From assembly GCA_043228905.1 (NCBI GenBank), contig JBHGNT010000018.1, forward strand, positions 3,906,001 to 3,970,000: a DNA stretch of 64,000 nt, in the 5' to 3' direction. Both the position numbers and the translations under genes were made by a program. The number at the start of each line of letters is the position of its first letter. Position 1 is the first letter of the stretch. The notes below the pieces were generated by a model. The model worked only from the letters and a program-made list of their open reading frames with translations, was not told the DNA's origin and made no database searches. The DNA comes from Azolla caroliniana (taxonomy: Eukaryota > Polypodiophyta). Shown piece by piece: positions 11,110 through 39,910 of this stretch.

Positions 11110-12560
11110 ATGATGCCAAGAAAACAAAGAATGATTGATGCACAACTTGTATGGGAGAGAGAGAGAGAGAGAGAGAATCTTGAGAAGGGGATGCTTGTAT
11201 GGAACCAATTTGCATTGGCTTCCAACTTACATATTAATCGGAGGAAGCCTAGTCTCATATCATGCACTAAAAGGGATTTGGAATGTTTAGGATGACAAGG
11301 ATTCGTGGTTAGGAAAGACTCTATTTTTCGAACTTGGGGTATCCATCGGGAATGAATGTTACAAATGGTTAATTGATTGAATGGATGTCTAGTAAGTTAA
11401 GGGATGGCAAGTTCATGTATTGAAAGTCATAATCTTGGCCATGTCATGTATGCTTGAAGGTTGTACAATGTATTATGGAACCCATGATATTATATTACTC
11501 GTCATTGCTGCAATGGACAAAGAAAGTTTTGCATTCTGTTTTACAACCTCTTTGATATTGTTGTGGAGGAAGAGGGATAAGATAGGAATCACATGGGTTG
11601 AGTGGAATCATCTAGCAACCCCTAAGCGTCTAGGGGGAGTTGGAATATTGGACTTACCTATCCATATGATGGCTCGTAGATTTCCATTATTGCAAGATGT
11701 GTGTTCACACTCACAACCATGGGTATCTATTGTTCAATATTTCATTGAGAAAAATGGTTCAACACGTGGGAGGACAACGATTAAGGCTTCATGATGGCAA
11801 TTACTAAATAGACGTATTTCACTTAATATTCTTGGCATGTGTTCAACAATTGGTTATCTCATGGTAATAATCACTCTTGTTATGTGCATGGAAACCATCT
11901 TCTATTAGAGAGCATTCTAATTCTTTGCAAAAAGAGTTACTTATGTCTTCCCGGTTATTATGTTGGCTTGGAAAGAGAGATTGCGCTCTTAGTTTAATCG
12001 CCTATTTCATTTGGGGGTCAAAGAGGTGGGAGATATAGTTGAGGTTCCATTACAAAGAATTTTGGAGTTTGTTGAATTGTGACAATTATTACGCATCCCG
12101 CCTAATTATGGGTTTATATGGCAACAACTACAAAATATTGCATTGATGCAAGGCCCTTTACTTTTACAAACAAAAGAACAACCATGGATTGATTGGTGTT
12201 TACAGGGTTAGACACCGTTTTTACAAGTGACTACTAATATTTTGTATCATAGCTTCGTTGAGTCTCTTGGATGGCTATATGTAAGGCTGAAGAAGAATGG
12301 AAAATACATAACTCTGATCATAGATGGTAGCAGATCTTAAAACGTAGTTGCCATTCTAAATTGCCACTTGTAGCAAAGGTCTTCCTTTGCAGAGTTTTGA
12401 TTGTTGAACTACATTTGGGATTACCTCTAAAGCGTTGTGGATTGGCAACGGGCAATTGATTCTTTTGCACTGTTCAAATGGAAGATAATACTCATCGTTT
12501 TATACAATGTCTGATTGCTTGTCACATTTGGAGGTACATTTCTCAAATTGGGCAAGTTTG
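11110..12560 (+). mobile_element. LINE relic: C-terminal RT and zf-RVT region
   Basis: Broken plus-strand frames give ASNLHINRRKPSLI (end of the RT palm), WVEWNHLATPKRLGGVGILD (the connection phrase found in many plant LINEs), and near 12360-12560 a C-terminal zinc-binding region. That region reads as VFLCRV, then GLATGN and FFCTVQMEDNTHRFIQC. No intact frame longer than 124 codons exists, and neither a 5' end nor a poly-A or repeat tail was defined. Confidence 0.75.
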
Positions 12561-12653
12561 ATCACAATGTTATTTGATGCCTAGATAGTGGGTGTTTGCA
12601 CAAATTATTAAGTAGTGATTTCACACACATTTATTAATATATTGTGTGTTTTC

Positions 12654-12654
<1 letters not shown>

Positions 12655-12719
<65 letters not shown>
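12655..12719. repeat. (GA)n microsatellite
   Basis: About 32 perfect AG dinucleotides. Confidence 0.97.
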
Positions 12720-12722
<3 letters not shown>

Positions 12723-13570
12723 AGAATTTTTATCGTCCATAAAGAGGCCAATTTTGACCTATGGGACCAGAGTATACATGTGTTCTTGATATATGTCTCC
12801 TTCCTAAGAAGGGGTATTCATACATTGAAGCACAAAGTCTTTATGTGTTAGTAAAGCATACACATATGAGCTCAACCTTCTAGGTGGTGTCTTAAGTATG
12901 GCACTTAAGTTATCACTCCCTCTTAGTATGTCAGCATATCTTGAATGAATTGCACTACATATATGTCGAGCATGTGGAGAGCAAGTGACATTCATCCTCT
13001 ACCATGCCTTCATTGCATACTTTACATGTCTTCAAATTCGTTACATTTTGATACCATGACGCAACTTCAATACCTAACTTGTGTGTGTGTGTGAGAGAGA
13101 GAGTTTTACCCACCTTATTATATATCAATATGTTTGACTACGTTAGGTAATGGGGTCTATGGTACGACTGGACTACGAAAAATATGGCTTCTTGTTTTGA
13201 TGGTTTCCATGGTGTACCAAAAACAGGTATGCAAGCTAAAAGGAAAATTGACATGGCAATTCTCGCCTTTATAACACTGATGCCGACAAAGTGTCAACAA
13301 GTTTAATTTGCCACAAGGCCTTGAATATGGTGGTAGAGACAGAAATGGATGGTTTTTCTGCATTTTCATGTGGTTTTGACATAATTATTAATGCACTCTA
13401 ATTTTAAGGGGGGGGAAAAGAGATCGATCGAGGGAGGGGTATCGTTCTGGAAATAATGAAAATATGAGGGGTATTTGGAGAAATATATAAAATTTAGTCA
13501 CTAAGCTCTGCATACATTGAATGAGCGACAGTAGTACAGAGACTCAGAAGAACAGCGGAGAACCTCGGCG
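12720..13570. other. Upstream region of VIPP1
   Basis: No gene is seen. It contains a short TG/GA run (13081-13104) and a G-rich stretch (13409-13440) about 150 bases before the VIPP1 start codon. The transcription start is not determinable by eye. Confidence 0.5.
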
Positions 13571-29710
<16,140 letters not shown>

Positions 29711-30382
29711 TGTTTCATGATGGGGCCAATTGTGTACATACATAACGCATATTTTTGAATCTTGCAGTATTTGAGAAAATGTATATTCCTTGATCGGTCC
29801 ATTGCCGCCGTAGGCTTATTCCATGCGCATACTCATTTTTATCATCTAATTCCACCAAAAGCTTAAATATCGTGTTTCATGTCGAATGATAGGATAAACA
29901 AACCGTTGTATATTGTTAACATTGTGATGACATTATGTCATGTGTGTGTAATTCACATCATAAGGAACACTCAAAGCATATTTGGTAGAATATCATAGGC
30001 TATCCAATCCTGTAAATGTTAGAATGTTTGATGAGTGGTTATAAAGAAGCACAATTCTGCCCATATCACTCATGAGGGTTGCATCTATTGGTTGTGCAAC
30101 ATATCATAATTATCAACATAGAATTGCCATTTGTACTTGTGTTGATGCATCAATGATCATCCCCAAGTTGTAAATCTATCCCCATATGTGCTCTAAGAGT
30201 GCACATTTTGTGATAGCGCCCCAAATGAGGAGCGGCTAGTGTGCCCCATATGGGTCAATAAGGTGTTAAACTAGGAAACTGTAGATGTGTAGGACACAAT
30301 GGATTTAGGAAAGAGCAAAATAGGTAATAGGATTGGTTAAGTTACGATGTACTTAGTCTTGAAGTATGTGCCATTTACTTCA
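29711..30382. other. 3' flank of VIPP1, nothing recognised
   Basis: AT-rich. ATTTGTACTTGTGTTGATG at 30131 resembles the sequence just after the copia right LTR (41312), discussed in the findings. Confidence 0.5.
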
Positions 30383-30730
30383 AGATAAATAGTATCTAGC
30401 ACTAGTTTGTATCTAAGGAATTGGGTCATATTAAATGACAAGTCAATTGATAGAAAAGGAATATCTCCACTAACTTGCACATTTAATGTTATACTCAAAC
30501 CAAACATAGAATATAATCCACTTTCTTACACAATGGTTGGATTGATCATCAATCCTTACTAATTTTGTAGTGAGTTAGTCTAGATCCCATCTAAGTTCTA
30601 AGGTGTGAGTGGATGGGTGAACTATCATTGTGAGCCACTCTCATATGTAATAGAAGTTTTGTTTTCATACATCCATCTCTGTGGTTATAACTTTATATAC
30701 CTATTTAATCGATTCTCAATATTTCTAATA
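30383..30730 (+). repeat. Left LTR of the outer copia element
   Basis: It shares TAGTATCTAGCACTAG, then GGGTCATATTAAATGACAAG, and the end CGATTCTCAATATTTCTAA with 40954-41311. The true 5' boundary may lie further left, because the right copy is truncated there. Confidence 0.75.
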
Positions 30731-30789
30731 TGGTATTAGAGTTGAGAGGTTGATCTAGATTAGGTATATACGGGTAGTTCTTGTCTAGC

Positions 30790-30846
<57 letters not shown>
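30790..30846. repeat. (GA)n microsatellite in copia leader
   Basis: About 28 AG units between the primer-binding site and the gag start codon of the outer copia element. Confidence 0.95.
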
Positions 30847-30849
<3 letters not shown>

Positions 30850-30851
30850 CA

Positions 30852-31830
30852 ATGGCCTTGTCCACGAATGTTGCAGTTGATCCACTGCGCATTCACCCAC
30901 CTCCATTGTCTGATGGAAAGCTAGATGGAACCAACTACACTCTATGGAAGTTCAAAATGTCTGCCATTTTGGACTCCTATGAGTTGTTGGAGATAATCAT
31001 GGGACCCACAGGTGGAGACCCTAAGCCCATGGTGACCTTTGACCTTGCACACCCTATCACATCAATCCCTCCAAATGTTGATCTACTTCGAGCTTGGAGG
31101 AGAAGGAATGTTGTGTACCATAGTCACTTGTGCATGTGACCCTGTACTAACATTAGTGCAACATACAACCAGGGCACACGAAGCTTGGAGCATGTTGGTC
31201 AGCCAGTATCAAACCAGAAACTATACAAGGATACAAATCCTCGAAAATCAACTTGTTGCAGAGAAGCTCGTTGATGGAGAGAAAGTAGAATCCTTTGTAA
31301 AAAGGATTAAGGATCTTCAAGACCAGCTCGTGACTATTGGAGTAGTCGTCTCTCCAGAGGATATGGCTCGTCGGTGCATTCAAGTACTTCCTTCCAAGTA
31401 TGATGGCATTGTGACAACATTGAACACTTAGGTTCGACCCACTCCTTTAAGATTTGATGAACTAAGTACAATGTTACTTGAAGAGGAGCTTCGGCTGAAG
31501 ACAAGAGAAGGAAGGGAAGATACGACATTTGTCTCTGAGACTAAGGGTGAAGGGGCATCCAATTCAAACAATGCGAATAGGATACCAAAGAAGAAGAAGT
31601 TAAATGGATCGTGTTTCTACTGTGACAAGAAGGGTCACACAATCAAGGATTGTCGGAAGAAGATGGCGGATGAGAAGAATGGTTCTAGTAAGACTTCTTG
31701 GAGAGAGCCTGAGTCCGCCAACAATGTCGTAGATGAGCTTGAGTTATGGGTCGCAACTGAAGAAGTGTGTTCTTCAGTTGACTCTCAAGTTGTCAACGAC
31801 TCTTGGATTCTCGATAGTGGAGCATCCTAA
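30852..31830 (+). pseudogene. Outer copia gag and protease start
   Basis: Gag starts at ATG 30852 (SDGKLDGTNYTLWKFKMS is the typical copia gag start), with a frame change near 31090 and a stop at 31429. The next frame holds the zinc knuckle CFYCDKKGHTIKDC and the protease motif WILDSGAS, directly followed by a stop at 31829. The knuckle and the D-S-G triad are intact, but the frame is not. Confidence 0.87.
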
Positions 31831-33074
31831 CATATGACCAGTAATCCTGACTGGTACAACTCTTGGACACCTCTTCAAGAGCCCATCAATGTTGTGGTCA
31901 GGAACAATGCTCAATGTCCAGCCAAAGGAACCAAAACCGTCTCCTACAAAGCAACGACCGACGAGACAAAGCATCTCTCTCAAGTGTTGTACGTGTCATA
32001 TCTCAGGAAGAATCTATTGTCCATTTCTGCACTAACCGACAAGGGTCTTGATGTTCGAATCAAGAAGTCGGGTACAAAAATAACAGATTCTACTGGCAAG
32101 GTTGTAGGAATAGGGGTAAGGCGTAACAATCTTTATAAGTTGAGCGCGTTTACAATTTCTACTAACCACAACACAAGTACTAAACAAAGCAATGGCATGA
32201 GAGATTTGAGCATCTCAATGTTGTTGTTTTGAAGGAGATGAAGAAGTCGAATATGGTAGTTGGGTTGCCAACCCTATCTGACTTAAGTCATGTTTGTGAT
32301 GCTTGTATGATGGGGAAGCATCAAAGGTCAACCATTCCAAAAGAGAGTCAAAATCGGACAAAGACTCCTCTGTAGCTAATACACATCGACCTCTTTGGAA
32401 AAATGGTGACTTTTGCAATGGGTGGATCTCTCTAATATATGCTAGTAGTCGACGAATTCAGTAGAAAAATGTGGGTTTACTTCCTTCGGGAGAAGGCTGA
32501 AGCTTTTAAAATCTTCAAAAGATGGCATAAGTTCGTTGAGCGGGAGTCTGTAAAGTTAGTGAAGGAGTTACGCTCTTATCGAGGTGGAGAATTCTTATCA
32601 ATAGAATTCTGTGAGTATTGCAAAGAGCGTGGTATTAAGGGCCAAATTACAACTACATCCCACAACAAAATGGTATTGTCAAACATCGAAACCGAACAAT
32701 TATCGAGAAGGCTAGGTGTATGTTGAAAGCACAAGCGATGCCTGACCCATTCTGGGTTGAAGTAGTGAATACAACAGATTACATCCTCAATCGAAGCTAC
32801 ACAAAGGCACTTCAAGGGAAAACACCCCAAGAAGCTTATTCAGGCAAGAAACCTTCAATGTTGCACTTTAGAACCTTTGGGTGTGCATGCTACGCACATG
32901 TTCCAGATGTGAGCAGAAAGAAGTTGGATGTTAAAAGCAAGAAGTGTATCTTTCTCGGATATAGTGAATAGTCAAAGGCCTATCGACTCTACGATTTGGA
33001 GGCAAGAAAGATATTGACAAGCCTCAATGTGGTGTTCGATGAGGAATGACCACAACTATCTGAGAATAACAATT
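31831..33074 (+). pseudogene. Outer copia protease end and integrase
   Basis: Fragments include LYVSYLRKNLLSISAL (protease end), VCDACMMGKHQRSTIPK (pre-integrase), IHIDLFGKM, VVDEFSRKMWVYFLREKAEA and KELRSYRGGEF. In the last the usual catalytic Asp of RSDxGGEF is Tyr. FWVEVVNTTDYILNRS and FLGYSE mark the integrase end. Coding stops at the insertion point of the inner copia element (target CTCAA, 33075-33079). Confidence 0.85.
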
Positions 33075-33079
33075 CTCAA

Positions 33080-33552
33080 TGTTGAGAATCAAGCTCAACA
33101 AAATGCAACGTGTGAACACACCTTTGAGAATCTATGTGCACTCAAAGGTCAAGAGTCATACCACTCTCTACACATTAAACTATGTGTCATAGAATCATAT
33201 TCTATGACACATGACTAATGAGTTACATATTCCTCATGACAATGAGTCTTCACATTCCCCAAGAGAGAGAGTGGTTTTTGTTGTAAAGTTAATGAAGAGA
33301 GAGGGTGACTATATATAAAGCACCCTCCTCACACTTCATGCTAAGTCAGTTGTGACTCCTTGTAATGCTATATTTTTGTATTTCATATTCTCCTTATGAA
33401 TATATACATCTTCTTCTTCTTGAGTATTCTATTTTCCATTCTATCTATCCATCTTGTGTCGTCTCTTCTCTTCTCTATTTCCTCTCACACGTACACATAA
33501 CACATAACACATATCTCTTCCGCTACACAAGAATCATATCGGATTCTTTACA
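33080..33552 (+). repeat. 5' LTR of the inner copia element
   Basis: 473 bp starting TGTTGAGAATCAAGCTCAAC and ending GGATTCTTTACA. A TATA box (ACTATATATAAAG) lies at 33309-33321 after a GAGAGAGGGTG block. The primer-binding site TGGTATCAAAGCGATTTGG follows at 33553-33571. Confidence 0.95.
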
Positions 33553-33571
33553 TGGTATCAAAGCGATTTGG
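33553..33571 (+). other. Primer-binding site of the inner copia element
   Basis: TGGTATCAAAGC, adjacent to the 5' LTR, is one mismatch from the standard initiator tRNA-Met complement TGGTATCAGAGC. Confidence 0.9.
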
Positions 33572-33722
33572 TAGCTCGATCTAGCCCACTCGCCTCATCG
33601 TGATCGTGTGTTGTGCTCTACACCGACGTTCAAGAAGAACCGACTCATCGCTATCGTAGTACCACTACATAGCTCGTGTTCGAGAGAGAAGGAAAAGAAG
33701 AAAGGAAGCTTAATCGACAATG

Positions 33723-34600
33723 AATACTCAAATGGGGAGCTCTCTCCCTAGCGAGAAGTTCGACTGAAACAACTTCGCATCTTGGGAGTACAAGATGCAC
33801 CAATACCTTGTCGGCCAAGGCTATTGGGGTTACATCAAGGGAGCACAAGAAAACTAACCCGACCCGGAAGACGCCGATTATGCAACGTGGGAGCAAGCGG
33901 CAAGCCGAGTGATGTATTGCTTCGCAGCATGTGTTCACGACCACATGCTCGGGTACATTCGAGAAGCCGAGACGCCGAAGGAAGTGTGGGAGAATCTACG
34001 AAAGATTTTCGGCGCCAACACTACCGCGAAAAAGCTTCAACTCTGCTAAGAGTTGAACAACATCCAACAAAGGGATATGTCCATCACAAGCTACACCTTG
34101 AAGTTCAAGGAGCTTTGCGACTCGCTTGGATCGATAAGCGTCAATGTGGACGATGATGAGATGGTGCAAATATGCCTCGGCGGCCTTGCACCACGATTCG
34201 GCGCGATGCGGACCATCGTACTAGCACGGGAGAATCCACCCTCCTTCTTCGATCTTCAATCTATGTTGTTGGTCGAAGAAAACCATGTTCGAATAAGGAG
34301 CAACGCCTCAGAAGGCCACATGCTCTACACGCATTCGGACGGAGGAAGAGGACGCGGTCATGCAAGAAGAGGCCGATTCGGTCAAGGACGAGGCCCGACT
34401 TACGAAAACAACTTGCATTTCGGCATAAAGACGGAAGCCATCGAGGAACCTTCGGAAGAAGGGGGTGCTTCCATTATGGTCTGAACCGACAAAGCTCGAT
34501 CGAATGCGGATATTGCGGAAAAATCGGTCTCCACGAAGAAGAATGCCGTAAGAAGATACGCGAGTTGGCTTCCACTAGTTAAAAACTCACCAATTACGTC
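33723..34600 (+). pseudogene. Inner copia gag
   Basis: ATG at 33720-33725 region (MNTQMGSSLPSEKFD), then a stop where a Trp is expected (before NNFASWEYKM). Two further stops follow in the next 260 bases, then a long readable stretch (ELNNIQQRDMSITSYTLKFK, FGAMRTIVLARENP). After a frameshift a zinc-knuckle remnant CGYCGKIGLHEEEC (CX2CX4HX4C-like) ends the domain. Several stops can be explained by a single G-to-A or C-to-T change. Confidence 0.85.
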
Positions 34601-34639
34601 GTCGACTCCGAGTACGACGATTACGGTGGATTATTCGTA

Positions 34640-36340
34640 ATGAGACATAGAGAGAATTCTATGTCGACCTCTACTTCTACTAGTGCCTCCGGTCCGGAAG
34701 ACGTATGGTTCGTCGATTCTGGTGCCTTGAACCATATGATGTCGCATCAAGAATGGTTCCGAGAACTTCGAGAGCCGGACCGACCCGGCTATGTCGAAAC
34801 CGAAGACGACACTATGCACCCGATTCGGTACATCGGCAATGTTCCGATCAAAAAAGAAGGTAAGCAAACTTACATTAAAAATGTCTTGTATGTACCAACT
34901 ATCATGAAGAATTTGGTCTCCATCGGCCAAATTGTAGAGCAAGGAATGCAAGTTCGATTTAATCAAGGTGGTTTCTTCATCGAAAAAGAGGGCCAACTCA
35001 TTGCGTGCGGACGAAGAGAGAGCCGAATGTTCATTCTCGACTCACACGAGATGAAATCAGCAATGTTCGCAAAAGGCACGAAAGCCGAGTCTGACATAGA
35101 GTTATGGCACAAGCGGATTGGCCATATCAACCTTCAAAAGCTCAAGGCGATGCAATCGAAAGGAGTCGTCATCGGACTCCCGACCTTCAAAGAGAGAGAG
35201 AGAGATTGAAGGCGTATGTGCGGCTTGCCAATTTGGCACGCAACATCAGCATCCAGTTCCAAAGGAGAGGAATGTAATCAAAGGCGTACTCAACGTAATT
35301 CATTCCGATGTATGGGGACCGGCTCAAACGGCGACATTCGGCGGATGCCGATACTACGTGACCTTTATCAACGACTTCTCTAGGCACACTTGGATCTACC
35401 CGATGCGGCAAAAGAGCGAAGTGTTAGAACACTTCCAAAAATTCAAGAGTGGAGTCGAAAAAGCTACGAGTCGAATATTTCTCGGATGAGTTTACGACGT
35501 ATCTTCGAAAAGAAGGGATTCGACGAGAATTTTCGTGTCGATATACGCCACAACAGAATGGAGTAGTTGAATGCAAGAATCGACACATCCTCGAAATGGT
35601 ACGTGTTATGCTTAACGAAAAGCACATGCCGAAATCGTATTGGGTGGAAACAACTAACACAACCGTCTATATCATGAATCGATGTACGACATCCGGTGTG
35701 CATGAACTCATGTTGTACGAGAAGTTTTTCGGAAAGAAGCTAGATCTATCACATGTTTGGATATTCAGCTCCATTGCATATGTGCACATCCCCGACAAAA
35801 AGCGACAAAAGCTCGACCCGAAGTCGGAGAAATGTATCCTCATAGGATACTCACTAGAGCAAAAGGGGTACAAGTGCTATAACCCCTCAACTCGAAAATC
35901 TCGAGTAAATCGAGACGTTGTTTTTTACGAGTCCGTATCTTGGTACGCACCAGAGACAACTTCGACTTCGATTCCGCTCGACTCGGATTCCGCCGAAATA
36001 GAGATAGAAGCCGAAGATCGGTTCACGCACATGTTCAAAGAAAGCCCGATTATGACAAGGCTTAGTGGGCCACAAGAGCCCTCGAGCGATCAAAGTACAT
36101 CTCGGCCAAGTCCGAAGCTGGACAAAGGGAAGGAAAAAATGCTGGATTATGAAGATGATCACTTTAATGACAACAAATCGACTCACTCCCTTGATAGTGA
36201 GTTCGAAGGCCTTGAGATCCGAACAAATGGAGCGGAGAAAGCCGTAGTATCCACAAATGAGAAGCTCTGCCGATCCACCTATGAAAAGAACCCCGTAAGC
36301 CAATTCGGCTACAACGATTATATGGCGTACCATTACACTT
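34640..36340 (+). pseudogene. Inner copia protease and integrase
   Basis: Protease VWFVDSGALNHMMS and the pre-integrase region (ELWHKRIGHINLQKL) sit in one frame up to 35209, where an (AG)5 run shifts it. CAACQFGTQHQH, VIHSDVWGPAQT and FINDFSRHTWIYPM continue in the next frame. At 35457-35490 KLRVEYFSDEF replaces the usual K-x-L-R-S-D-x-G-G-E-Y-F, so the catalytic Asp and Gly-Gly are deleted. [14 protein letters not shown] retains the catalytic Glu. Confidence 0.87.
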
Positions 36341-38026
36341 TTATGCTGAAGGTAGCGATAGTACGGGAGCCGGAAACGTTTTCCGAAGCCGCGACGGACC
36401 CCAGATGGGTTGAAGCGATGAATGAGGAGATGCAAGCACTCTCCAAGAACGAGACATGGGATCTCGTTCCCCACTCACCGCACAAGAAGGCAATTGGCTA
36501 TAGATGGATCTACAAGGTGAAGTATAATGCCGACAGCTCCGTAAACCATTACAAAGCTCGACTCGTAGCGAAAGGATACGCTCAAACGCATGGAGTCGAC
36601 TATGAAGAGACATTTGCCCCCGTGGCAAAGATGACAACAATGCGGACCGTAATTGCACTCGCAGCGGCGAAAGGGTGGCACCTCCACCAGATGGACATCA
36701 AGAACGCTTTCCTCCAAGGCGAATTAGAAGAGGAGGTGTACATGCTACAACCTCTCGGCTTCGAATTGCGCATTCATCCGAAAGTCGAATGCTGACTCAA
36801 GAAGTCACTCTACAGTCTCAAGCAAGCATTGTGTGCTTGGCATTCGAAGATTAGACAATATCTTCATCAAATCGGCTTTCGAATGTCGAAATCTGACAAC
36901 TCCCTCTACGTACAACACGACTCTAGAAGCTTAATTGTCATCATCCTCTACGTGGATGATCTGGTTATTGGAGGTGAGCATTTAATCGACATCAACAAGG
37001 TGAAGTCCCTCCTCTCCAACAAATTCGAGATGGCTGACATGAAGGAACTCTTCCTAGGCATCGAGGTAATTCGGATTCCGGCCAACATTATGATCTCCCA
37101 ACGACACTACATCCTCAACTTGTTATACAAGTTTGGGATGACTCAGTTTAAATCCGTGGCAACCCCTCTCGATCAAAACCTCAAACTAGATGTTGACTCT
37201 AGCACAGACGAGTGCGAGCCGACCCAATATCATCAATTGATCGAGAGCCTCATCTATCTCACGATCACTCGACTCGACCTTAGCTATCCGGTCGAACTCC
37301 TTAGCCAATTCATGCAAACTCTCGTGAGATATCCATTTCGATTGCGCTAAGCGAGTATTACAATACGTGAGCGGCACAATGGATTACGGCGTTCTCTACA
37401 CATCGGCCCCACCAATACGACTCGAAGGGTACACAGACGCGGATTGGGCAGGCTACAAAGCCGATCAATGATCAACCTCTGGTTTTGTCTTCTCCCTTGG
37501 TAGCGGAGCAATTTCGTGGAGTAGCAAGAAGCAACCAACCGTAGCTCTTTCGAGTACGGAGGCCGAATATTGGGGCACAGCCATAGCTGCATGTGAAGTT
37601 GTATGGCTCAAGAGGATTTTGAAGGATCTGGGCGTCCCCATCAAGGATTCGACGCCCATTTACTGCGACAACATGAGCAGTATATACCTGGCTCCGAACC
37701 CGGTGTTCCACGCACGCACAAAGCATATCGAAGTGCACTATCACTTCATTCGAGAGTGCGTACAGGCTGGAGATGTCGACCTTCAACACATCAACACGAA
37801 TCTTCAAACGGCCGACATCTTCACCAAAGCCTTAGGAGCCGACAAGCTTCAGCAATTCATGTCAGACCTTGGATTGACGATCCCTGATTTGCCAAGCTTG
37901 AGGGGGAGTACAAGCGAGAACCGGATACGTTCTGAACTGGGTACAAGCCGAGGCGGATACCGGAGATCGTCTGAACCGGATACCAGCCAAAGCGGGCATC
38001 AATCAAAAGGAACCGACCCGAGTTGA
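36341..38026 (+). pseudogene. Inner copia reverse transcriptase and RNase H
   Basis: RT: WIYKVKYNADSSVNHYKARL, HQMDIKNAFLQGELEEEVYM, then a stop at 36793, then ILYVDDLVIGG (catalytic YVDD) and MADMKELFLGIEV. After a stop at 37348 RNase H shows GYTDADWAGY, ALSSTEAEYW, IYCDNMSSIYLAPNPVFHAR and KHIEVHYHFIRE, followed by the polypurine tract TTGAGGGGGCA (38029-38039). It is full length but broken by about three stops or frameshifts. Confidence 0.9.
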
Positions 38027-38039
38027 GCTTGAGGGGGCA

Positions 38040-38512
38040 TGTTGAGAATCAAGCTCAACATAGTGCAACGTGTGAACACACCTTTGAGAATCTATGTGCA
38101 CTCAAAGGTCAAGAGTCATACCACTCTCTACACATTAAACTATGTGTCATAGAATCATATTCTACAACACATAACTAATGAGTTACATATTCCCCATGAC
38201 TATGAGGGGACTATGAATCTTCACATTCCCCAAGAGAGAGAGTGGTTGTTGTTGTAAAGTTAATGAAGAGAGAGGGTGACTATATATAAAGCACCCTCCT
38301 CACACTTCATACTAAGTCAATTGTGACTCCTTGTAATGCTACATTTTTGTATTTCATATTCTCCTTGTGAATATATATATTCTTCTTCTTGAGTATTCAT
38401 TCTATCTATCCATCTTGTGTCTTCTCTTCTCTTCTCTATTTCCTCTCACACATACACATAACACATAACACATAGCTCTTCCGCTACACAAGAATCATAC
38501 CCGATTCTTTAA
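38040..38512 (+). repeat. 3' LTR of the inner copia element
   Basis: 473 bp, matching 33080-33552 with substitutions, a 12-bp extra segment (GACTATGAGGGG) and small deletions. It ends AA instead of CA, just before target copy CTCAA. Confidence 0.94.
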
Positions 38513-39102
38513 CTCAAGTTATCTCATCAACCGATGAAGTATTCCACCCAATACTGACCCACTGTCTAGAAAAGGAACCTGAACCATCTTATGGTAAGGG
38601 CTCACTAGTTCAGCCTATGCTAGTGCCACATGTAAAGAAAATACCAAAGTGAGCTCAACAACTCTTTAATGACCATACTCCTAAAGTTGAGTTTCTTGAA
38701 ACTTCAACTGATGGATAATAGAGATTAAGAAGAATACACGAGCAAGGGAGAACCTCTGACCACATTGTCAACATGGCTCTGATGGTGGACATTATAGGCT
38801 TAGTGAGTGAGCCGGCCTCAGTGGAGGAAGTCATGGCCGACCTGAAGTGGAAAGAGGCGATGATATCAGAATACAATAGCATCATGAAAAATGCCACGTG
38901 GGAGTTAGTAGAGAGGCCAACAAAGAGGAAGGTGATAAGCACCAAGTGGGTGTGGAAAGTAAAGTATAAAGTTGATGGTTCTTTGGAGAAATTTAAGGTC
39001 AGGCTATTAGCGCAAGGATACTCCCAAATTGAAGGGTTCAATATACAAGAAACATTTGCCTCGACAACTCGCATGACAACAATTCGAATGGTCATAGCGT
39101 TG

Positions 39103-39910
39103 TCGTGAAGATCCGTAACTACGTGCGGATCATGAGGCGGAACCACTAGGGGCCTGGACCGGAATGATTCTAAGTTTGCACTAGCTTTAGCGAGAAAGGA
39201 TGTAAGATAGATTGAGAGAGAGAGAGAGATCGATATTAAGATTCCAATTTATTTTGAGACAGATTGAGGAAGAGAGAGATTGAACCCGTGACTTCAATTT
39301 TGAGGGAGAAAATACATCACCAATAAGATAACTAGTTTCTTAATATTAATTTTGATATAAAGTACAAAGCTTGCTTGATTTCCATTCCTTTTTCCTCTAC
39401 TCTTTTATAGATTCCCCCATGCATATGATGCATGTGAGGGTACAAGACATGCATACAATGCATGCTTGCCATTTTGGCGTTCATGCATCACATGTCATGC
39501 ATGATGACCATGTCACTCATCCAAGCTCTCATGTATGGGAATTTACATGTGAAAAGTATAACGATGAAAATAAACTTCAAAGAAATAGCTTGAGTTAGTG
39601 GTAAGCTTATTGGTTCTTATCTTGTAGGTGTAAGGATCAAGCTTGGCTTGCACCCCTTTGTTTGCACCTAAATATTACTAGGCTTTAGTCTTCTTCTTCT
39701 TTTATATTTACAATTGAGCGCACATCATATGTGCACATGTTTAACTTTACATCTATCTTTTCTTTTATGATTCTCATTTCAGTCCTATTTACAACATGCT
39801 AGTATATGTGTCTGTGTGGCCTTCACCCCTTTCACACGTGCACATTGCACCTTCTCGATTTCGTTCATTGCACACAATATTCACATCGTTGCTAAAAATC
39901 TTCACGACAA
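39103..39910. mobile_element. 808-bp insertion with terminal inverted repeats, in outer copia RT
   Basis: Terminal sequences CGTTGTCGTGAAGAT (39098-39112) and ATCTTCACGACAACG (39898-39912) are perfect 15-bp inverse complements, and CGTTG flanks the insertion as a direct repeat. Removing 39103-39910 restores the codons of the host RT (VIALTTSRGW). No protein is encoded. It may be a solo LTR (TGTCG...CGACA ends) or a non-autonomous DNA element. Confidence 0.8.
39583..39662 (+). repeat. Possible tRNA-derived SINE-like segment
   Basis: TAGCTTGAGTTAGTGG resembles box A and AAGGATCAAGCTTGG resembles a weak box B about 45 bases later, inside the 808-bp insertion. No tail or second copy was found. 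Confidence 0.3.

Larger units (their letters stand above)
33080..38512 (+). mobile_element. Copia element (inner), complete but decayed
   Basis: 5433 bp with two LTRs, a Met-type primer-binding site, a polypurine tract and a target duplication CTCAA (33075-33079 and 38513-38517). It is inserted in the integrase-RT linker of the outer copia element; removing it restores the outer reading order. The LTRs differ by several substitutions and a 12-bp indel, so it is older than the element at 20271. Its coding part is richer in G and C than its surroundings. Confidence 0.94.

Noticed and set aside
35887-36658. Long minus-strand frames over the inner copia element
   Set aside because: They are antisense shadows of its integrase and RT frames and have no recognisable protein features.
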